Origin: Ampelomyces quisqualis
Taxonomy: Eukaryota; Ascomycota; Dothideomycetes; Pleosporales; Phaeosphaeriaceae
DNA length: 64,000 nt
Direction of reading: 5' to 3'
Assembly: GCA_018398575.1 (NCBI GenBank)
Contig: JAGTXZ010000014.1
Coordinates: forward strand, 434,001-498,000
Below the pieces are notes generated by a model, which was not told the DNA's origin, searched no databases, and saw only the letters and a list, made by a program, of their open reading frames with translations. Position numbers and translations under genes: made by a program. This document shows positions 1 to 10,800 of this stretch, one piece after another. Every line of letters begins with the position of its first letter. Within the stretch, counting starts at the first letter, position 1.

Positions 1-187
1 TAGGCGAAGGTGTAAGATCCACGTGCAGGGGTTAGTTATGAAACATGAGGAGTTCGAGGTCAGGCCGACACATCCATGTCGTGCCTGATTTAGATTCGAG
101 ACTACAACATCAATCGCGGTAAGAGTTTCTTGTTCTTTTCTTTTCGAAGATTCCCGCGCCGAATTTACAGTGGAGTAATTTATCAGA

Positions 188-1279
188 ATGATGCACATGA
201 CAATCTTACTTGCAAGCTGTATACCAGCAATAGCAACTGCAAAGCTCTTCCGAGACCTCTCACGATCCGATTTCGAAACATTATTACAAGACAACGAACA
301 AGTGCTCGTATCGTTCTCATCACTGACCCTCAAAAATCTCCCTCCTTTCAACACGATCTTCTCCACCTCCGCAACAAACCTCTCGACACCCTTCGTAACC
401 ATAAACTGCGACACCGAGCCATCATTATGCGCCTCCCACGACATAAATTCTTACCCCACCATCCGTCTCCTCTCGCGCACCCAGGATCAAGAAACATCAC
501 AAACTCGGTATCGCGGTCCACGTACCGTCAAAGCGATCACATCCTTCGTCAAGAAGCGCGAACTCCCCGTCCTCTCACACCTCCAAGTTAGCGACATGAA
601 CTTCCGCCGCATCGACTCCATAGTGTTCATCGCCATGCTTGCCCCAGACGACACGCACCACCTCTCCATCTTCTCCTCCGCGGCGCAAAAGCACCATTTC
701 CAGTTCGCATTCGGATACACGACCGACGCATCGATGCCCGCGCAGGAAAAAGTACAAACTCCCTCAATACTATGCTATCGAAACGACGACGGGGATAATT
801 TAATTCTCAGCGGCCCGTTTACGCAGCGCAATGTCGAGAAATTCCTGGTCGCTGGCTCAACCAGTGTGATTAAGACGTTCCGGGAAAAGAATGTGGAAAC
901 GTTCATGCAGCGCGATAAATTGACTGCGTACATATTCCTGCGCACTCCAGACGAGTCAGAAGTTGGTCGCGACCTCGCGCTCGTCGCCAAAAAGTACGAC
1001 AAAGTAGTTACATTCGCGGTCGTCGATTTATCCCGCTACGCAGAGATGCCGAGGAATTTCGGGATTCAAGTCAGAGAGGACGAGGCGCTGGTTGTGCATG
1101 CACCGGGGAACGATCAGATTTTTTACTTCAAACAAGGGAAGAAGATTGGGGGGAAGGAAGTGGAGAATATGTTAGTGACGATCTTGCAGGGGAAGGCAAG
1201 TGAGGGACAGATTTTTGGAGAGGGGGCGGAAGACATACATGCGAAGGGAGGGAAAGAGGGCGGACATGATGAGCTGTGA
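188..1279 (+). CDS. PDI-like thioredoxin-fold ER protein lacking CxxC
   Basis: Single exon, 363 residues. Residues 1-18 form a signal peptide, and the protein ends in HDEL, the classical ER-retrieval tetrapeptide, so an ER-lumen location is well supported. Residues about 20-125 read as a thioredoxin/PDI a-type domain: a beta strand V-S-F at 41-43, a C-D-T-E segment near 74-77 and the cis-Pro loop Y-P-T at 89-91. Where PDIs carry WCGHC, this protein has S-S-L-T-L-K-N (44-50) with no cysteine, so it cannot do dithiol-disulfide exchange at that site. The rest (about 130-330) looks like further degenerate thioredoxin folds, followed by a Gly/Lys-rich tail. A non-catalytic chaperone or client-binding role is inferred. 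The two adjacent ATGs (188 and 197) leave the signal peptide intact either way. The family assignment is good; the precise function is unknown. Confidence 0.85.
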   Translation: MMHMTILLASCIPAIATAKLFRDLSRSDFETLLQDNEQVLVSFSSLTLKNLPPFNTIFSTSATNLSTPFVTINCDTEPSLCASHDINSYPTIRLLSRTQDQETSQTRYRGPRTVKAITSFVKKRELPVLSHLQVSDMNFRRIDSIVFIAMLAPDDTHHLSIFSSAAQKHHFQFAFGYTTDASMPAQEKVQTPSILCYRNDDGDNLILSGPFTQRNVEKFLVAGSTSVIKTFREKNVETFMQRDKLTAYIFLRTPDESEVGRDLALVAKKYDKVVTFAVVDLSRYAEMPRNFGIQVREDEALVVHAPGNDQIFYFKQGKKIGGKEVENMLVTILQGKASEGQIFGEGAEDIHAKGGKEGGHDEL

Positions 1280-1850
1280 GGAGGGAGAGTCGTGCAAGTG
1301 TGTTGGATCATGCTTGGTATCGTGCTAGGAGAACAAAGGTCATGAGAGACAGGGTGTTAGGCGGCATCCTGGGGGTTTCAAGCGCGCTGACTTATATCAT
1401 GCAAAAGTGTGAGCTGAGAAACTTCAACTCGTTCTTGTTTGGCGCCGGCGGCGTACCTAGCCTTGTGCACAGAGGGGAGTTGTATTGATAAGAACGCCAC
1501 ATCTTGCTCAAGGCATCTACACAGCCTCAGCCTCGTTATTATCTGCCTCGTGTTAGCAATCTTCAAAAGTCCGTATTGTGTGAGTGAGGGTTATGTGAGT
1601 GAGGGTTATCGGTGACTTGACATGCGGGCGCGTGTGTAGGTCGTGGGGTGCGCCACATCATATCTATTGGTCACATCTCACAGCTGAAAATCTGTGAGTG
1701 GTGGCTTTGCGCCGCGTAATTTCACAGCGGTGAAGAATAGAGGCAGTGTTTATAACAACTAGAATGCGGTCAACCCCTGATGTGTGTATATGTACCCGTA
1801 AGACTGGTGGTACTGAGGTTGCACTTGACAAGGCTTGCAACATAGTCGCG
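1280..1850. other. Intergenic, about 570 bp
   Basis: No convincing gene. It contains a perfect two-copy 15-bp tandem repeat (gtgagtgagggttat) at 1580-1609. An in-frame ATG at 1764 could extend the next gene's N-terminus by 29 residues, but that extension has no recognisable character. Confidence 0.5.
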
Positions 1851-3540
1851 ATGGAATGCTCGCTGGATACTATACAGAACCATAAGAGAGGATTCGAGTT
1901 CGCCGGACTCTACAATGTGTATGTTCATCTCAACAACACGTGCGCGGCAGGCAGCGATATCTTCTTCCGCAGCACTCGAATGTTGAACAACGCGGCCTGC
2001 GAACGGATCTCTGGAATCAGTGGCACACTCTGGACTGGATGGACAGCATACCCCATTTCGGACGTATGGAATCGAATCGTCGTTTGGAAATTGCCGCTGT
2101 TGCAACTGCTTTCGCAATTTCCTCGACCACCTCTGGGACCAAGTGTTGAGACCGGTGTTATGCTGCATCTCCTTGGCGACCCGGTCGACTCTATCTCTAG
2201 CATATGTCTTAGCCTTGCTGCTTGTCGAGGAAGGGCGGAACAGGCAAAAAAGCTTTGTAAAGTCACCGGCACACGAGAGAACCATCCAGGCTTCCAGCGT
2301 AGATGGAAAGGTTTGGCCATCATAATGGTCTCATACGACGAATGTGGTCTCTCGGAGCAGACCACTGACTTCTGCAATACATTGTAAGCCACAAGCCTGT
2401 TCTCATCTGAAGAGTAACTGATCAATGTTGCAGCCGGGCAATGTCAAGGAAGCGAGGGTTCGAAGACAGAATAAGCCATGTGTATGAAGAAGCAGCAGGT
2501 TCACTCGCGGGAGATCGCCAAACACGGACACTGCCTGTTGTCCTCGCTGAAACGTTCTTCATAGGCGGCTGGATCATCTCGTTGATCAAAGCAGCGGCCT
2601 CGGAGCCTAGTCCTACGAACTGGGTGAACGTAGAGGCACAAAGCATTGCGATATCTGCTCTATACCTCTGGGTTACCTCGGCTGTGGTACTCGGCTCGCT
2701 GATAGGGGCTTCGCAAACCGAAGACGCTGTTCCTCGGATCCTGCACACTTTTGAGTATGATATATTGGCCTTGCGCGGGCTGGCCAACAGCCGACCCTCC
2801 TTTGAAAAACGCGTCGATAGCGGCTGGTGTAAGAGGGACATAGATCGTGCGATCCATGGAGGGACCTACTCTTGGAGGCCAATGAAATGGCGCGCAGGCC
2901 ACAGGCCATGCAGTCCGACAAAGGCCATCTTTGCTTACTTCTTCACCGCCACGTTGTTCGTTGGTTGCAGTTTCTTGGTCTCAGCGACTCTATCGTACTT
3001 GGTTGCACCGCGAGGACGGTCATGCCGCCATATCCCAGAAAGCATCGTGTAAGTAGAAGTCGAAGACTCGCCTTGCTGGACTACGCTGATACGTTTCGCA
3101 GGTTCCTGCTCTGGGTGTCAAGCTTCCTTGCTGGCATTGCCTGTGAAAATCTATGCAAGGGACGGAAGCTTTTTTGGGCCGTATTCTGGAAAGATCTTGT
3201 ATTCGCGCTGAGCAACATCGCCATCGTCATCGTGGTGCAGTGGGGAATCATGAATCGGTGTTCTTGTTGGTCTGGATGGGGAGCGACATTCGTTCATCTG
3301 CCACAATTGCCCGAAGTGAAGGCAGATCTCATGTTCTTCATCAGAAACATGGCGCCGTGGATCGTGTTTGCTGCTCTCATGTTTCACTTTTTGTTTTGTG
3401 CTGCCGTCATGTGGAAGTACTGGGACGCCATTCGTGTTTTCGTTCAGAGAGATGATGGGCTGTCGAATACAACTTGGAAGGCGCCAGGCAGGCAGGAGCG
3501 CAACCTGAAGCTCAACGTAGTGCGAGGTAGTGGATGCTGA
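1851..3540 (+). CDS. Uncharacterised multi-pass membrane protein
   Basis: Three-exon model: 1851-2383, about 2434-3048 and 3102-3540, giving 528 residues. The introns start gtaagcc and gtaagt and end gcag and cgcag, and both keep frame. The N-terminus has a Cys-containing ectodomain-like segment (MECSLDT..., N-N-T-C). A block near residues 95-125 has the look of a conserved motif of fungal integral membrane proteins (G-V-M-L-H-L-L-G-D-P-V-D-S). Hydrophobic helices follow at the start of exon 2, around the exon 2/3 junction (A-Y-F-F-T-A-T-L-F-V-G, then F-L-L-W-V-S-S-F-L-A-G) and in exon 3 (I-A-I-V-I-V-V-Q-W, W-I-V-F-A-A-L-M-F-H-F-L-F). The family has no function that I know of. An alternative start is the in-frame ATG at 1764. 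It is real by splicing and helix pattern, with unknown role. Confidence 0.7.
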
Positions 3541-3774
3541 GGCCAATGGTAGAAGTTGATGACGTTGGTGTTGGAGGCTTGGAGTGGGAGCTCACATGTG
3601 GGTTGTTCATGGCGAGGCTAGTGACGCTGGTTCGCGCTAGTGTGCAGCACGGACCATTGCTCCACCCAAAAGTTTCTCGTCGGCGGTGCAAGTCCCCCAG
3701 GGTTCACGCAGTCCCAATCTGCTGTTGCGCTGCCACCTCGAAGAGGATTCTCGGTTACACCGTCTGCCAAGAGC

Positions 3775-5949
3775 ATGGCGCCATCCTCGTTCTCGCCCGA
3801 CGCGTCTATTTCTTCACATACGCTCTCCGTGGCGTCTGCGCAGCCGCCGCTCATGGAACTGCAGCCAGCCACCATGCACTCGTCCTCTAGCCTGGCCTCG
3901 AACCCGCTTGCCTTCCTCCAGCCCACAGTCCAACTCAACTCCGCATTTCTCGCTGCTGCGAAACAGTATCTTGACCCCGTTGCCGCCGCTATCAGCGAAG
4001 TGCAAACGCAACGGCAGCAGGAGCTGCGCAAGAAGCGGAAGCGGGGCTACGGATACGACGACCATGTCTCGGTGCTCCACCTGAAAAAAGTGCATCTGGA
4101 TGGCTTCGGCATAAACCAAGTCTTCGAGCAGACACGGAAAATAGTCGAGGCTGCGGCAGAGGAGATCAAACTTTCGCTGCCCGGGGAAGATGGAGTCGTC
4201 ACCGCGCCGGAAGAGGAGGACGACGACCTCGAAACAGACCTGGATGACCAGGAAGAATCCAATCTCGGCGAGGAGGGCGTGGACTGGGAGTTCGACGGCG
4301 TGGACGACGACGAGAACGCTGAGCCGTCGGATGACGCATACTCGGGCGACGAAGAGGTTGTCAAGGCCACGGAGGACGAAGATGACGGGATGTTCTCCGA
4401 CCAATCGGATGACAAACCTGCTGAAACATACCAGCCTGATCCCAACGGCCTCAACGACGGCTTCTTCTCCATCGATGACTTCAACAAGCAATCCGACTTT
4501 CTCGAACAACAAGATCAGCGGGGCGAAGCGGCGGACAGCGAGGACGAAGAAGTCGACTGGACAACAGATCCCATGGCAGGAGGGTTGGGCAACGGCAATG
4601 CACTGGAAGATGGAGAAGCGTCCTCTGGGGACGAGTCAGAAACTGGTGGTCCCACGTTTGGCAATGTCGATCTGAACGCGCCAGAAGGTGAAAGCGACAA
4701 CGACGAGTTCCAAGATGGCGATCTAGATGTGGCGGACGACGGTACCAACGCCAACAATGTCATGTATGCAGATTTCTTCGCGCCGCCTGCACAGAAAGCA
4801 GGCAAGAACAAGAAGAAGCGCGGCCGGCCTAACCCCCATAACTTTCCCGAGAAGAAAGAAGGCGAAGAAGCAGAGGTTGAAGAGGACGCAGATGTGGAGG
4901 GCACAATGGCCAGGGTACATCGCGACTTATTTGAGGACGACGATGACGCAGAAAGCAATGGCGATCTATCAGACCTGGATCCCTCGGATCCCAAGTCAAG
5001 GCGTTCCACACACGAACGGAGGCAAGCCAAAATTGCAGACGAAATAAGGAAACTAGAAGCAGCAAACGTTGCGAAACGCGAATGGCAGCTGTCAGGTGAA
5101 GCGCGCGCAGCCGACCGACCGCTCAACTCACTTCTCGAGGAGAACCTCGAGTTTGAGCGAGCAGGAAAGCCTGTACCAATCGCTACAGCTGAAGTCTCTG
5201 AAGACATTGAGGCTTTGATCAAGAGGCGCATTCTGGCTGGTGAATTTGACGAGGTCCTGCGTCGGAGACCTGATGATCTTGCGACCGGGCCCAAAGTTCG
5301 AAGAGGCAAGCTTGAGCTGGATGACACCAAGTCTGGAAAGGGGCTCGCAGAACTCTACGAAGAAGAGCATCTCCGCACCACTGATCCGAACTTTGTTGAT
5401 GCAAAGGACGAGAAACTGAGGAAGGAGCACGATGAGATCTCGGCATTGTGGAAGAAATTGTCTGGCAAGCTCGATTCCTTGAGTTCGTCACATTTCAAGC
5501 CTAAACCCGCGGCGCCAAATCTTGAAATCCGCGTCGATGCGCCAGCCATTGAAATGGAAGATGCACGACCGACTGCCGGAGGTGAAGTTGCTGGTGCCAG
5601 CATGCTTGCACCGCAAGAAGTATACAAGCCAGGCGACGAGCAGAACAAGACCGAGGTCGTCACTAAGAGTGGCATGCCAATCGCTCGGGAAGAAATGTCG
5701 CGCGAAGAAAAAGCAAGCAGACGCCGGAGAGCAAAGGAAAGAAGCAAGAAGGAAGGTCTCAATAAGCCCAAGACGGAACAGGAGAATAAGGAGGGCAGAA
5801 AGGGTGGCAAGCCTGGGAAAAAACAACTTATCGGCGACCTCAAGAAGGGTGGTGTGCAGATCATTGGCCGAAAGGGTGTGCTTACTGATGTTGAGGGTAA
5901 GGAGGTTAAAGATTCATCAAGAAAGGGCCCCGGTAGCTATAAGCTTTAA
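3775..5949 (+). CDS. mpp10: U3 snoRNP component Mpp10
   Basis: Intronless, 724 residues from the ATG at 3775 (M-A-P-S-S-F); the same frame is open upstream but has no earlier ATG. Mpp10 is a component of the U3 snoRNP/SSU processome and binds Imp3 and Imp4 for 18S pre-rRNA cleavage in the nucleolus. The architecture matches. An N-terminal segment (A-A-K-Q-Y-L-D-P, L-H-L-K-K-V-H-L-D-G-F) is followed by long acidic tracts (roughly residues 140-330) with the family block L-N-D-G-F-F-S-I-D-D-F-N. Next come A-D-F-F-A-P-P and a basic patch K-K-K-R-G-R-P. The conserved C-terminal half holds the E-R-R-Q-A-K-I/W-Q-L-x-G-E-A/R-P-x-N-S-L-L-E-E block, the P-N-F-V-D-A-K-D-E-K-L-R region and a basic, Lys-rich end. 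The length is typical for fungi. It lies 235 bp after the membrane-protein gene, same strand. High confidence. Confidence 0.95.
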   Translation: MAPSSFSPDASISSHTLSVASAQPPLMELQPATMHSSSSLASNPLAFLQPTVQLNSAFLAAAKQYLDPVAAAISEVQTQRQQELRKKRKRGYGYDDHVSVLHLKKVHLDGFGINQVFEQTRKIVEAAAEEIKLSLPGEDGVVTAPEEEDDDLETDLDDQEESNLGEEGVDWEFDGVDDDENAEPSDDAYSGDEEVVKATEDEDDGMFSDQSDDKPAETYQPDPNGLNDGFFSIDDFNKQSDFLEQQDQRGEAADSEDEEVDWTTDPMAGGLGNGNALEDGEASSGDESETGGPTFGNVDLNAPEGESDNDEFQDGDLDVADDGTNANNVMYADFFAPPAQKAGKNKKKRGRPNPHNFPEKKEGEEAEVEEDADVEGTMARVHRDLFEDDDDAESNGDLSDLDPSDPKSRRSTHERRQAKIADEIRKLEAANVAKREWQLSGEARAADRPLNSLLEENLEFERAGKPVPIATAEVSEDIEALIKRRILAGEFDEVLRRRPDDLATGPKVRRGKLELDDTKSGKGLAELYEEEHLRTTDPNFVDAKDEKLRKEHDEISALWKKLSGKLDSLSSSHFKPKPAAPNLEIRVDAPAIEMEDARPTAGGEVAGASMLAPQEVYKPGDEQNKTEVVTKSGMPIAREEMSREEKASRRRRAKERSKKEGLNKPKTEQENKEGRKGGKPGKKQLIGDLKKGGVQIIGRKGVLTDVEGKEVKDSSRKGPGSYKL

Positions 5950-6142
5950 GTTCATTTATCAACATTTGTTGCATTGTAGTCGTCAGGGCCTCACCCAAAC
6001 GGCACAATTTTCAATCCCATTGCATTTGCCAAGGCTGACAACATACCTACCAAACTCTTTATCGGGTGCATCATAGTTTGTTTCTTCATATTCCGCGCGC
6101 CTTGCATCGTAGCCATCACTTGGAGGATTACAAATATGCCGA

Positions 6143-6877
6143 TCATACTCTTTCAAATCCATTCGAATCATCGTCATCATCCGATCCATACCCACGGGAG
6201 CCGTATACCTCCGAATCATAGTCCACGACGTCCTGCCAGCTCCATCACGCGCTCCTGAGCCCCACCGTTCACCAAATGTCTCGCGAAAAATTCTCCTCGT
6301 CGATTGTCTTTTCTCTAGAAAATTCTTCTCGAGAGGATCCTACGTCGTCAAATTGCCCAGCCCTTACTCCTCCTCCCACGCCTCTGTAGTCAGATGGAAG
6401 GATATTTCCTTTCTACTGTCCACCGCGAAACATCGTTTCCTAGACTCGGGCGGTTAATTTGGATCGGAAGATGGATGGAGCACGGTGATGTTTACAGTTT
6501 GCTTCTGCGAACATGAGGTCGTCTACGGGGCGGCGCGGAATCTCGAGCGACGTGTATGTGCGCCGTTCGTCTTCGAGGTTAATTTGGGGGATTGGGGATC
6601 GTTTTGATAGAGCGTTGACGTCTCTGTCTCAAACGATGTGGTTTGGAAAGGATCTGGAGACTGGGGGGGGGGAGGGAGGCGCCGGATGTGCTCGTGTGGC
6701 GCGATGACTCTGCTGAGGCTGATTGGGTCGCTGAGTAGCGTTTTCTTCATTAGGGCGTGTCGGCGAAGAAGAATTCATTGCTGGAGTAGTGGATTTGGGC
6801 GATTGCTTTGGCCATGACCGAACCGACAAAAACTGACTGGATCCACGGCGAAGAAGCTTTCTTGAACGCTTCTTCAT
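6143..6877 (-). pseudogene. Possible decayed minus-strand gene, one frame with internal stops
   Basis: A single minus-strand frame starting at an ATG (6875-6877, M-K-K-R-S-R-K) stays protein-like for about 245 codons. It is interrupted by stops whose lowest coordinates are 6629 (TGA), 6440 (TAG), 6413 (TAG), 6269 (TGA) and 6245 (TGA), before a final TGA at 6143. Between stops the frame reads as ordinary coding text: I-N-L-E-D-E-R-R-T-Y-T-S-L-E-I-P-R-R-P then D-D-L-M-F-A-E-A-N, later Q-F-D-D-V-G-S-S-R-E-E-F-S-R-E-K-T-I-D-E-E-N, and an acidic tail G-S-D-D-D-D-D-S-N-G. I found no canonical donor that would splice out the first TGA. A competing 5983-6219 frame (M-I-R-R-Y-T-A-P-V-G) overlaps the 3' end. 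The family is not recognised. It may be a real gene with unseen introns or a relic. Confidence 0.35.
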
Positions 6878-8708
6878 GCTGTGGATAGAGAGAAAGAGAG
6901 AAGATCCCAGTGCGCCGGTGCGGGGATCTGCAGGTGTCAGTTCTCTTTAATTTTAGCTGCGTGTTTGGATGACGATCTGCTTGTAAACCATATTTCTTGG
7001 CTCACAGGTTAAGTAAGTCTCTTGCTTCGGAAAAATCATGGGCGATGGCGAGACCTTCTTTTGCGGGGTGTTTGGCAAACCTTTTCCAAAATGCGAGAAC
7101 ACGGCTAAAAGAATTGCGAGCTCGCTGTAAACGTGCATTCAGATATAAGATTCGCATCCCTGTACCCGAGATTCGAAGACATTGCTAGGACGCCCGTTCA
7201 TAAACCTCTTTCTCAAACTCGAGAACCTCACTGAAGCTTTGGATAAGCTTATTACAAAAGTATGATTGGTATTTTAAGGAGATGTGCTAATCTAGGTTGT
7301 CTGTTGGTTTCGGATTGCGTGCCCCGTTGACAACGCGTCCCACCTTCCCAGATCAGTGGCCACTCAGGACATCATGGCACACGAGCCTGAAAGAGAGTCA
7401 TCCTATGGACGGGTCATAGAACGCGTTCAATCACGAGTATTATTGATTGACATGGAGACGGAGGTGGAGGCTGGCGACACGATGGAGTAGCGCATCAATC
7501 ACGGGCCACATTGCAGACTCCCCCCGGGGTTACCGTACACTAGCGCGAAGGAAGAAGACCTTTTCCAGGCTTTTTCATCCCGTTATTGTACATCTGATGG
7601 AAGAGCTGACGTTCAGGATTCGCCCCACACGCTATCATCCAATAGGCCCTCGGCCATCTTCTCGATCGCGTTAGTCAACATCACTTTCGACAGTTCATGC
7701 GGTACCCCTCGGCATCAACATGCCTCAACTAAGCCATCGTAGCCAGGAACTCCGAATCAGCCGTTGCGCGTTACGTTGCTGACTCCTCGGTCCGTGACTG
7801 GTTATCGGAGCAAGAGTACAGAATGTCAAACGGTACGAAAATGGCATCCATGATACGGCTGTCTGTCCTAGCGATTTGTGGTCCGGCAAGACCAAGGCCA
7901 TTTTCCGCAGCATGAAGCCGTTTCTAAAAATAGAAGTTAAAAGGCTGTTAAGTCTCGCCTCAACTTCTTAAATAGGCTCTTAGCAGTCGCGTTTCCTTGC
8001 GTGAATCCTGACAACTCTGTGGCATCGTCCGAAGGTGTAAAAAAGGAAGACCTTCAGACCTTTCCCAAGGACTTCACTCAACATTGAGACCAGGAACCAC
8101 ATTGGAGAGTGCGGAGTGCATCTTAATGGCGACGGGTTGCATCTCGAGAAGAAGTCAGTGGTCTTGTGATCGTTCAACATAGGATTGAGATATTCTCATA
8201 AGCTCGTTCAAACCAAGAGACAGTGGGAACCAAGCGAAAGGTTGAATAGCCTATGTTGATCATTTGTCTCTCATCCTGACCGCGCTACGCATTGCGTATC
8301 CGCCCCACGCCAAGGCACTCAGTCACACTGCAGATGGCTGGGTATCCCATGGATGTACGCATCCACGAACGCCGAGCTCATACCTTCTAATTAGGTAAGC
8401 ACGCTAATGGTAAGATGAGCACAATGTTGGCCTTGCCCGGCGCGGCATTGTCGTATTGCTGCAAGCAACGATCAGGTTCCACAAGCGTAGCCAGGTCCCG
8501 TTATGGCTCGAGGACGATCCAGGACTCCAGGTAACTTCCGACCCAGTAGAGCGGTCGTAAACTTTAGCACAGACTCCGACGGTCGGTTCCTACGTCTCAT
8601 TGCTCGCTGTCCAGCTAGAGCTTCGAAATATCTTAAGAGCTGACGGCCGACACGCCAGACTTGTAACTAGTTCCCTCGTATTCTTTGCAGCAATCGTAAG
8701 TTACCACT
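6878..8708. other. Gene-free stretch, about 1.8 kb
   Basis: Only short reading frames lacking splice-linked continuation on either strand; no recognisable domain, tRNA or repeat. It forms the boundary between the mpp10 side and the accessory-looking block that begins at 8.7 kb. Confidence 0.5.
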
Positions 8709-10093
8709 ATGGCCACAATGAATCACAACTACACGAAAGACATGATGATTGGCTTGGCCGTTGCGTTCATGATCTTGCCAGTAACTTTTGTGTCTCTCCG
8801 CATCTGGGCAAAGGTGCTTGCAAAAAGGTTGGCCTGGGATGACTTCCTCACCATCGCTGCTCTTGTAAGTCTACGCATACATCGTTACTCTGACCAGAAC
8901 ATTGACTGAGCTCTACTAGTTAGTATCAGTAACATGCTGTATATTGCAACTAGCAAGTGAGTATCTAAATGCGTGGGATCAAGCAATATGCTTATGGCGA
9001 GCAGCGGCAGTACATGGTCATCTGGGTCAACACCAGCCTCTGGATCCTAACGGCGAACCTTTGATGGACGACCCAGGATTAATCTTCTTTGAAGAGGTAC
9101 ATATCCCTCCATATGGTAACACTTGAGCTTGGTGCTAATCGTACTCCAAAAGACCAAGTTCGCGCTCAACATGATATCGATAATAGGCCTCGGCCTTGTC
9201 AAGTCGTCGATCTTGGTCATGTACAAGAACATTTTTGCTGTCCGAAAATTCCAGCTCATAGTATACGCTGTACTGGCATATGTAGTGGGCTGGACCATCA
9301 GCTTCTCGATATCTCACCTCTTTACCTGTTACCCGATCACCGTCTTTATCGAACCCTACTACAACAACAACTGCGTCGAGACAGTGCCGATGTTTCTGGC
9401 TCTCCTGGTAAGTAATGAGATGAATTGTTTCAAGGATAATTTCCTGGTTCGACCATTTGTTTCGCTGACGGTGCAATAGTTCACTGATGTCATCGCCGAT
9501 CTGGTGATTCTCGTTCTGCCTATTCCCATGGTAATGAGTGTGAGGATGGAGTTGAAAAAAAAGCTGGCAGTCGTACTGATGCTTACTCTTGGAGCCGCGT
9601 ATGTATGAGCCCAACAGCATGAAGAGCATAGACACAGAGATTTGACTGACTGGATAGTGTGTGCGCCGTCAGCATCACTCGCGTCGTGGCTACATACTCC
9701 ATCGCAAAGGAGTACATCCAACACCCGGATGACGTCATATACTACACCGCTCCTGTGTTCTTCTGGACGAATATCGAGCTGTCACTGGCAATTGTCTGCG
9801 CATGCCTGCCAACATTGCGACCGATCTGGTTCCACTTTCATCCGCGTCAGCCCACTTCTCATAACTCCTTGTCTGGATATGGGTCTTCGAAGATCACAGC
9901 GAGCAAACGGCACAGCAGCTTTGGAACAAAGTACGCCAGTTCGCGAAAACCATACCAAGAGATCGACGACCTGGAACTGACACGGTACGAGCACGAGCAA
10001 GCCTCTTCAATTTCAGCTGAGGCTGGACCGCGTCCCACATCTGAGGAGCACGGCATAAGAAAGGCAATTACAATTCACCAAACATTGGGTTGA
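8709..10093 (+). CDS. Pth11-like / fungal rhodopsin-domain integral membrane protein
   Basis: Six exons: 8709-8864, 8920-8956, 9005-9096, 9153-9407, 9480-9598 and 9658-10093, giving 364 residues. All introns are 48-72 nt with gt(a/g)...ag ends and conserved phase. The product has the typical layout of the fungal rhodopsin-like domain found in Pth11-related proteins: helix 1 (I-G-L-A-V-A-F-M-I-L-P), R-I-W-A-K then W-D-D-F-L-T-I-A-A in the first loop, K-F-A-L-N-M-I/K-S-S-I-L-V-M-Y-K in the middle, a Cys-containing extracellular loop (Y-N-N-N-C-V), D-V-I-A-D-L-V-I-L-V-L-P-I-P, and R-V-V-A-T-Y/F-W-T-N-I-E-L-S-L-A-I-V-C-A-C-L-P near the last helix. A polar cytoplasmic tail of about 110 residues follows. 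No CFEM domain is present. The family is proposed to sense surface or small-molecule cues at the plasma membrane; ligand and partner are unknown here. Confidence 0.88.
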
Positions 10094-10800
10094 ACTGCGA
10101 GGCGGAGGCTGGTCTAGCTTACGTCTTAGTACCTAACCCTGTGGCGTGATTAACTACCTACCTAGCGAGCGGCATGCTCATCAAGGCCTCACGGCATTAC
10201 TCCATACACCAGCAGGGCATTGCGCCACACCAGTTCATATCGCAGAAAAGCAAAAGGATATTACCTTGACCGTCTTGGTTCGTTCCCCGAGGACACGGCC
10301 CTCAGGTTTTCCGACTTCGACTCTAAGTGCCAAGTCATGCACAGCCTGGGGTACGGTACCCCCACGGTATCTCCAATGCATGGCCCGGAGTGCCACCCGC
10401 GTGCTGATTCGTTGCCCCACTAACTTGACGGCCCGACCAAACGCTTGGGAGACCTCAGACGGGATATAGATACTTTCCAAATTGCTATTGGGACGCACGC
10501 GGGCGGCGGGTCAGCATGTCCTACCGGCCCGGAAGCCGCGCGAGGCCTCAGGCGAATAGATTGTACGGTACCGGTAGCTGTTGCTGACCGAAATATCGGC
10601 TGCCTCCACTCCGTACAGCCTTGACTCCTACCCTGGTGACTGCGTGCGTACAACCATGACATGTCTAGTCCGTACCACAATGCTCTCCGACGCCGCGCTA
10701 CATTCCGAGCATCGACGACCTGTGAGGTTCCATAAAATGTCACCTGGGCTCTTCCAAGACGCAAGCTGCTGCAGATGCGAAACGATTCAACCAATCGTGC
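10094..10800. other. Intergenic, about 700 bp
   Basis: Presumed 3' region of the Pth11-like gene and promoter of the oxidoreductase. No coding or repeat signal that I trust. Confidence 0.5.

Noticed and set aside
1770..2425. Minus-strand frames of 166 and 171 residues
   Set aside because: They overlap the first exon of the spliced membrane-protein gene and carry no motif.
4515..5330. 271-residue minus-strand frame opposite mpp10
   Set aside because: Ser/Arg-rich shadow of the acidic Mpp10 codons; no domain and no intron signals.
6660..6672. Ten-G homopolymer, considered as a sequencing frameshift that would join two minus-strand frames
   Set aside because: The original frame resumes coding-like text after the TGA at 6629 without any shift, so a homopolymer error is not needed.
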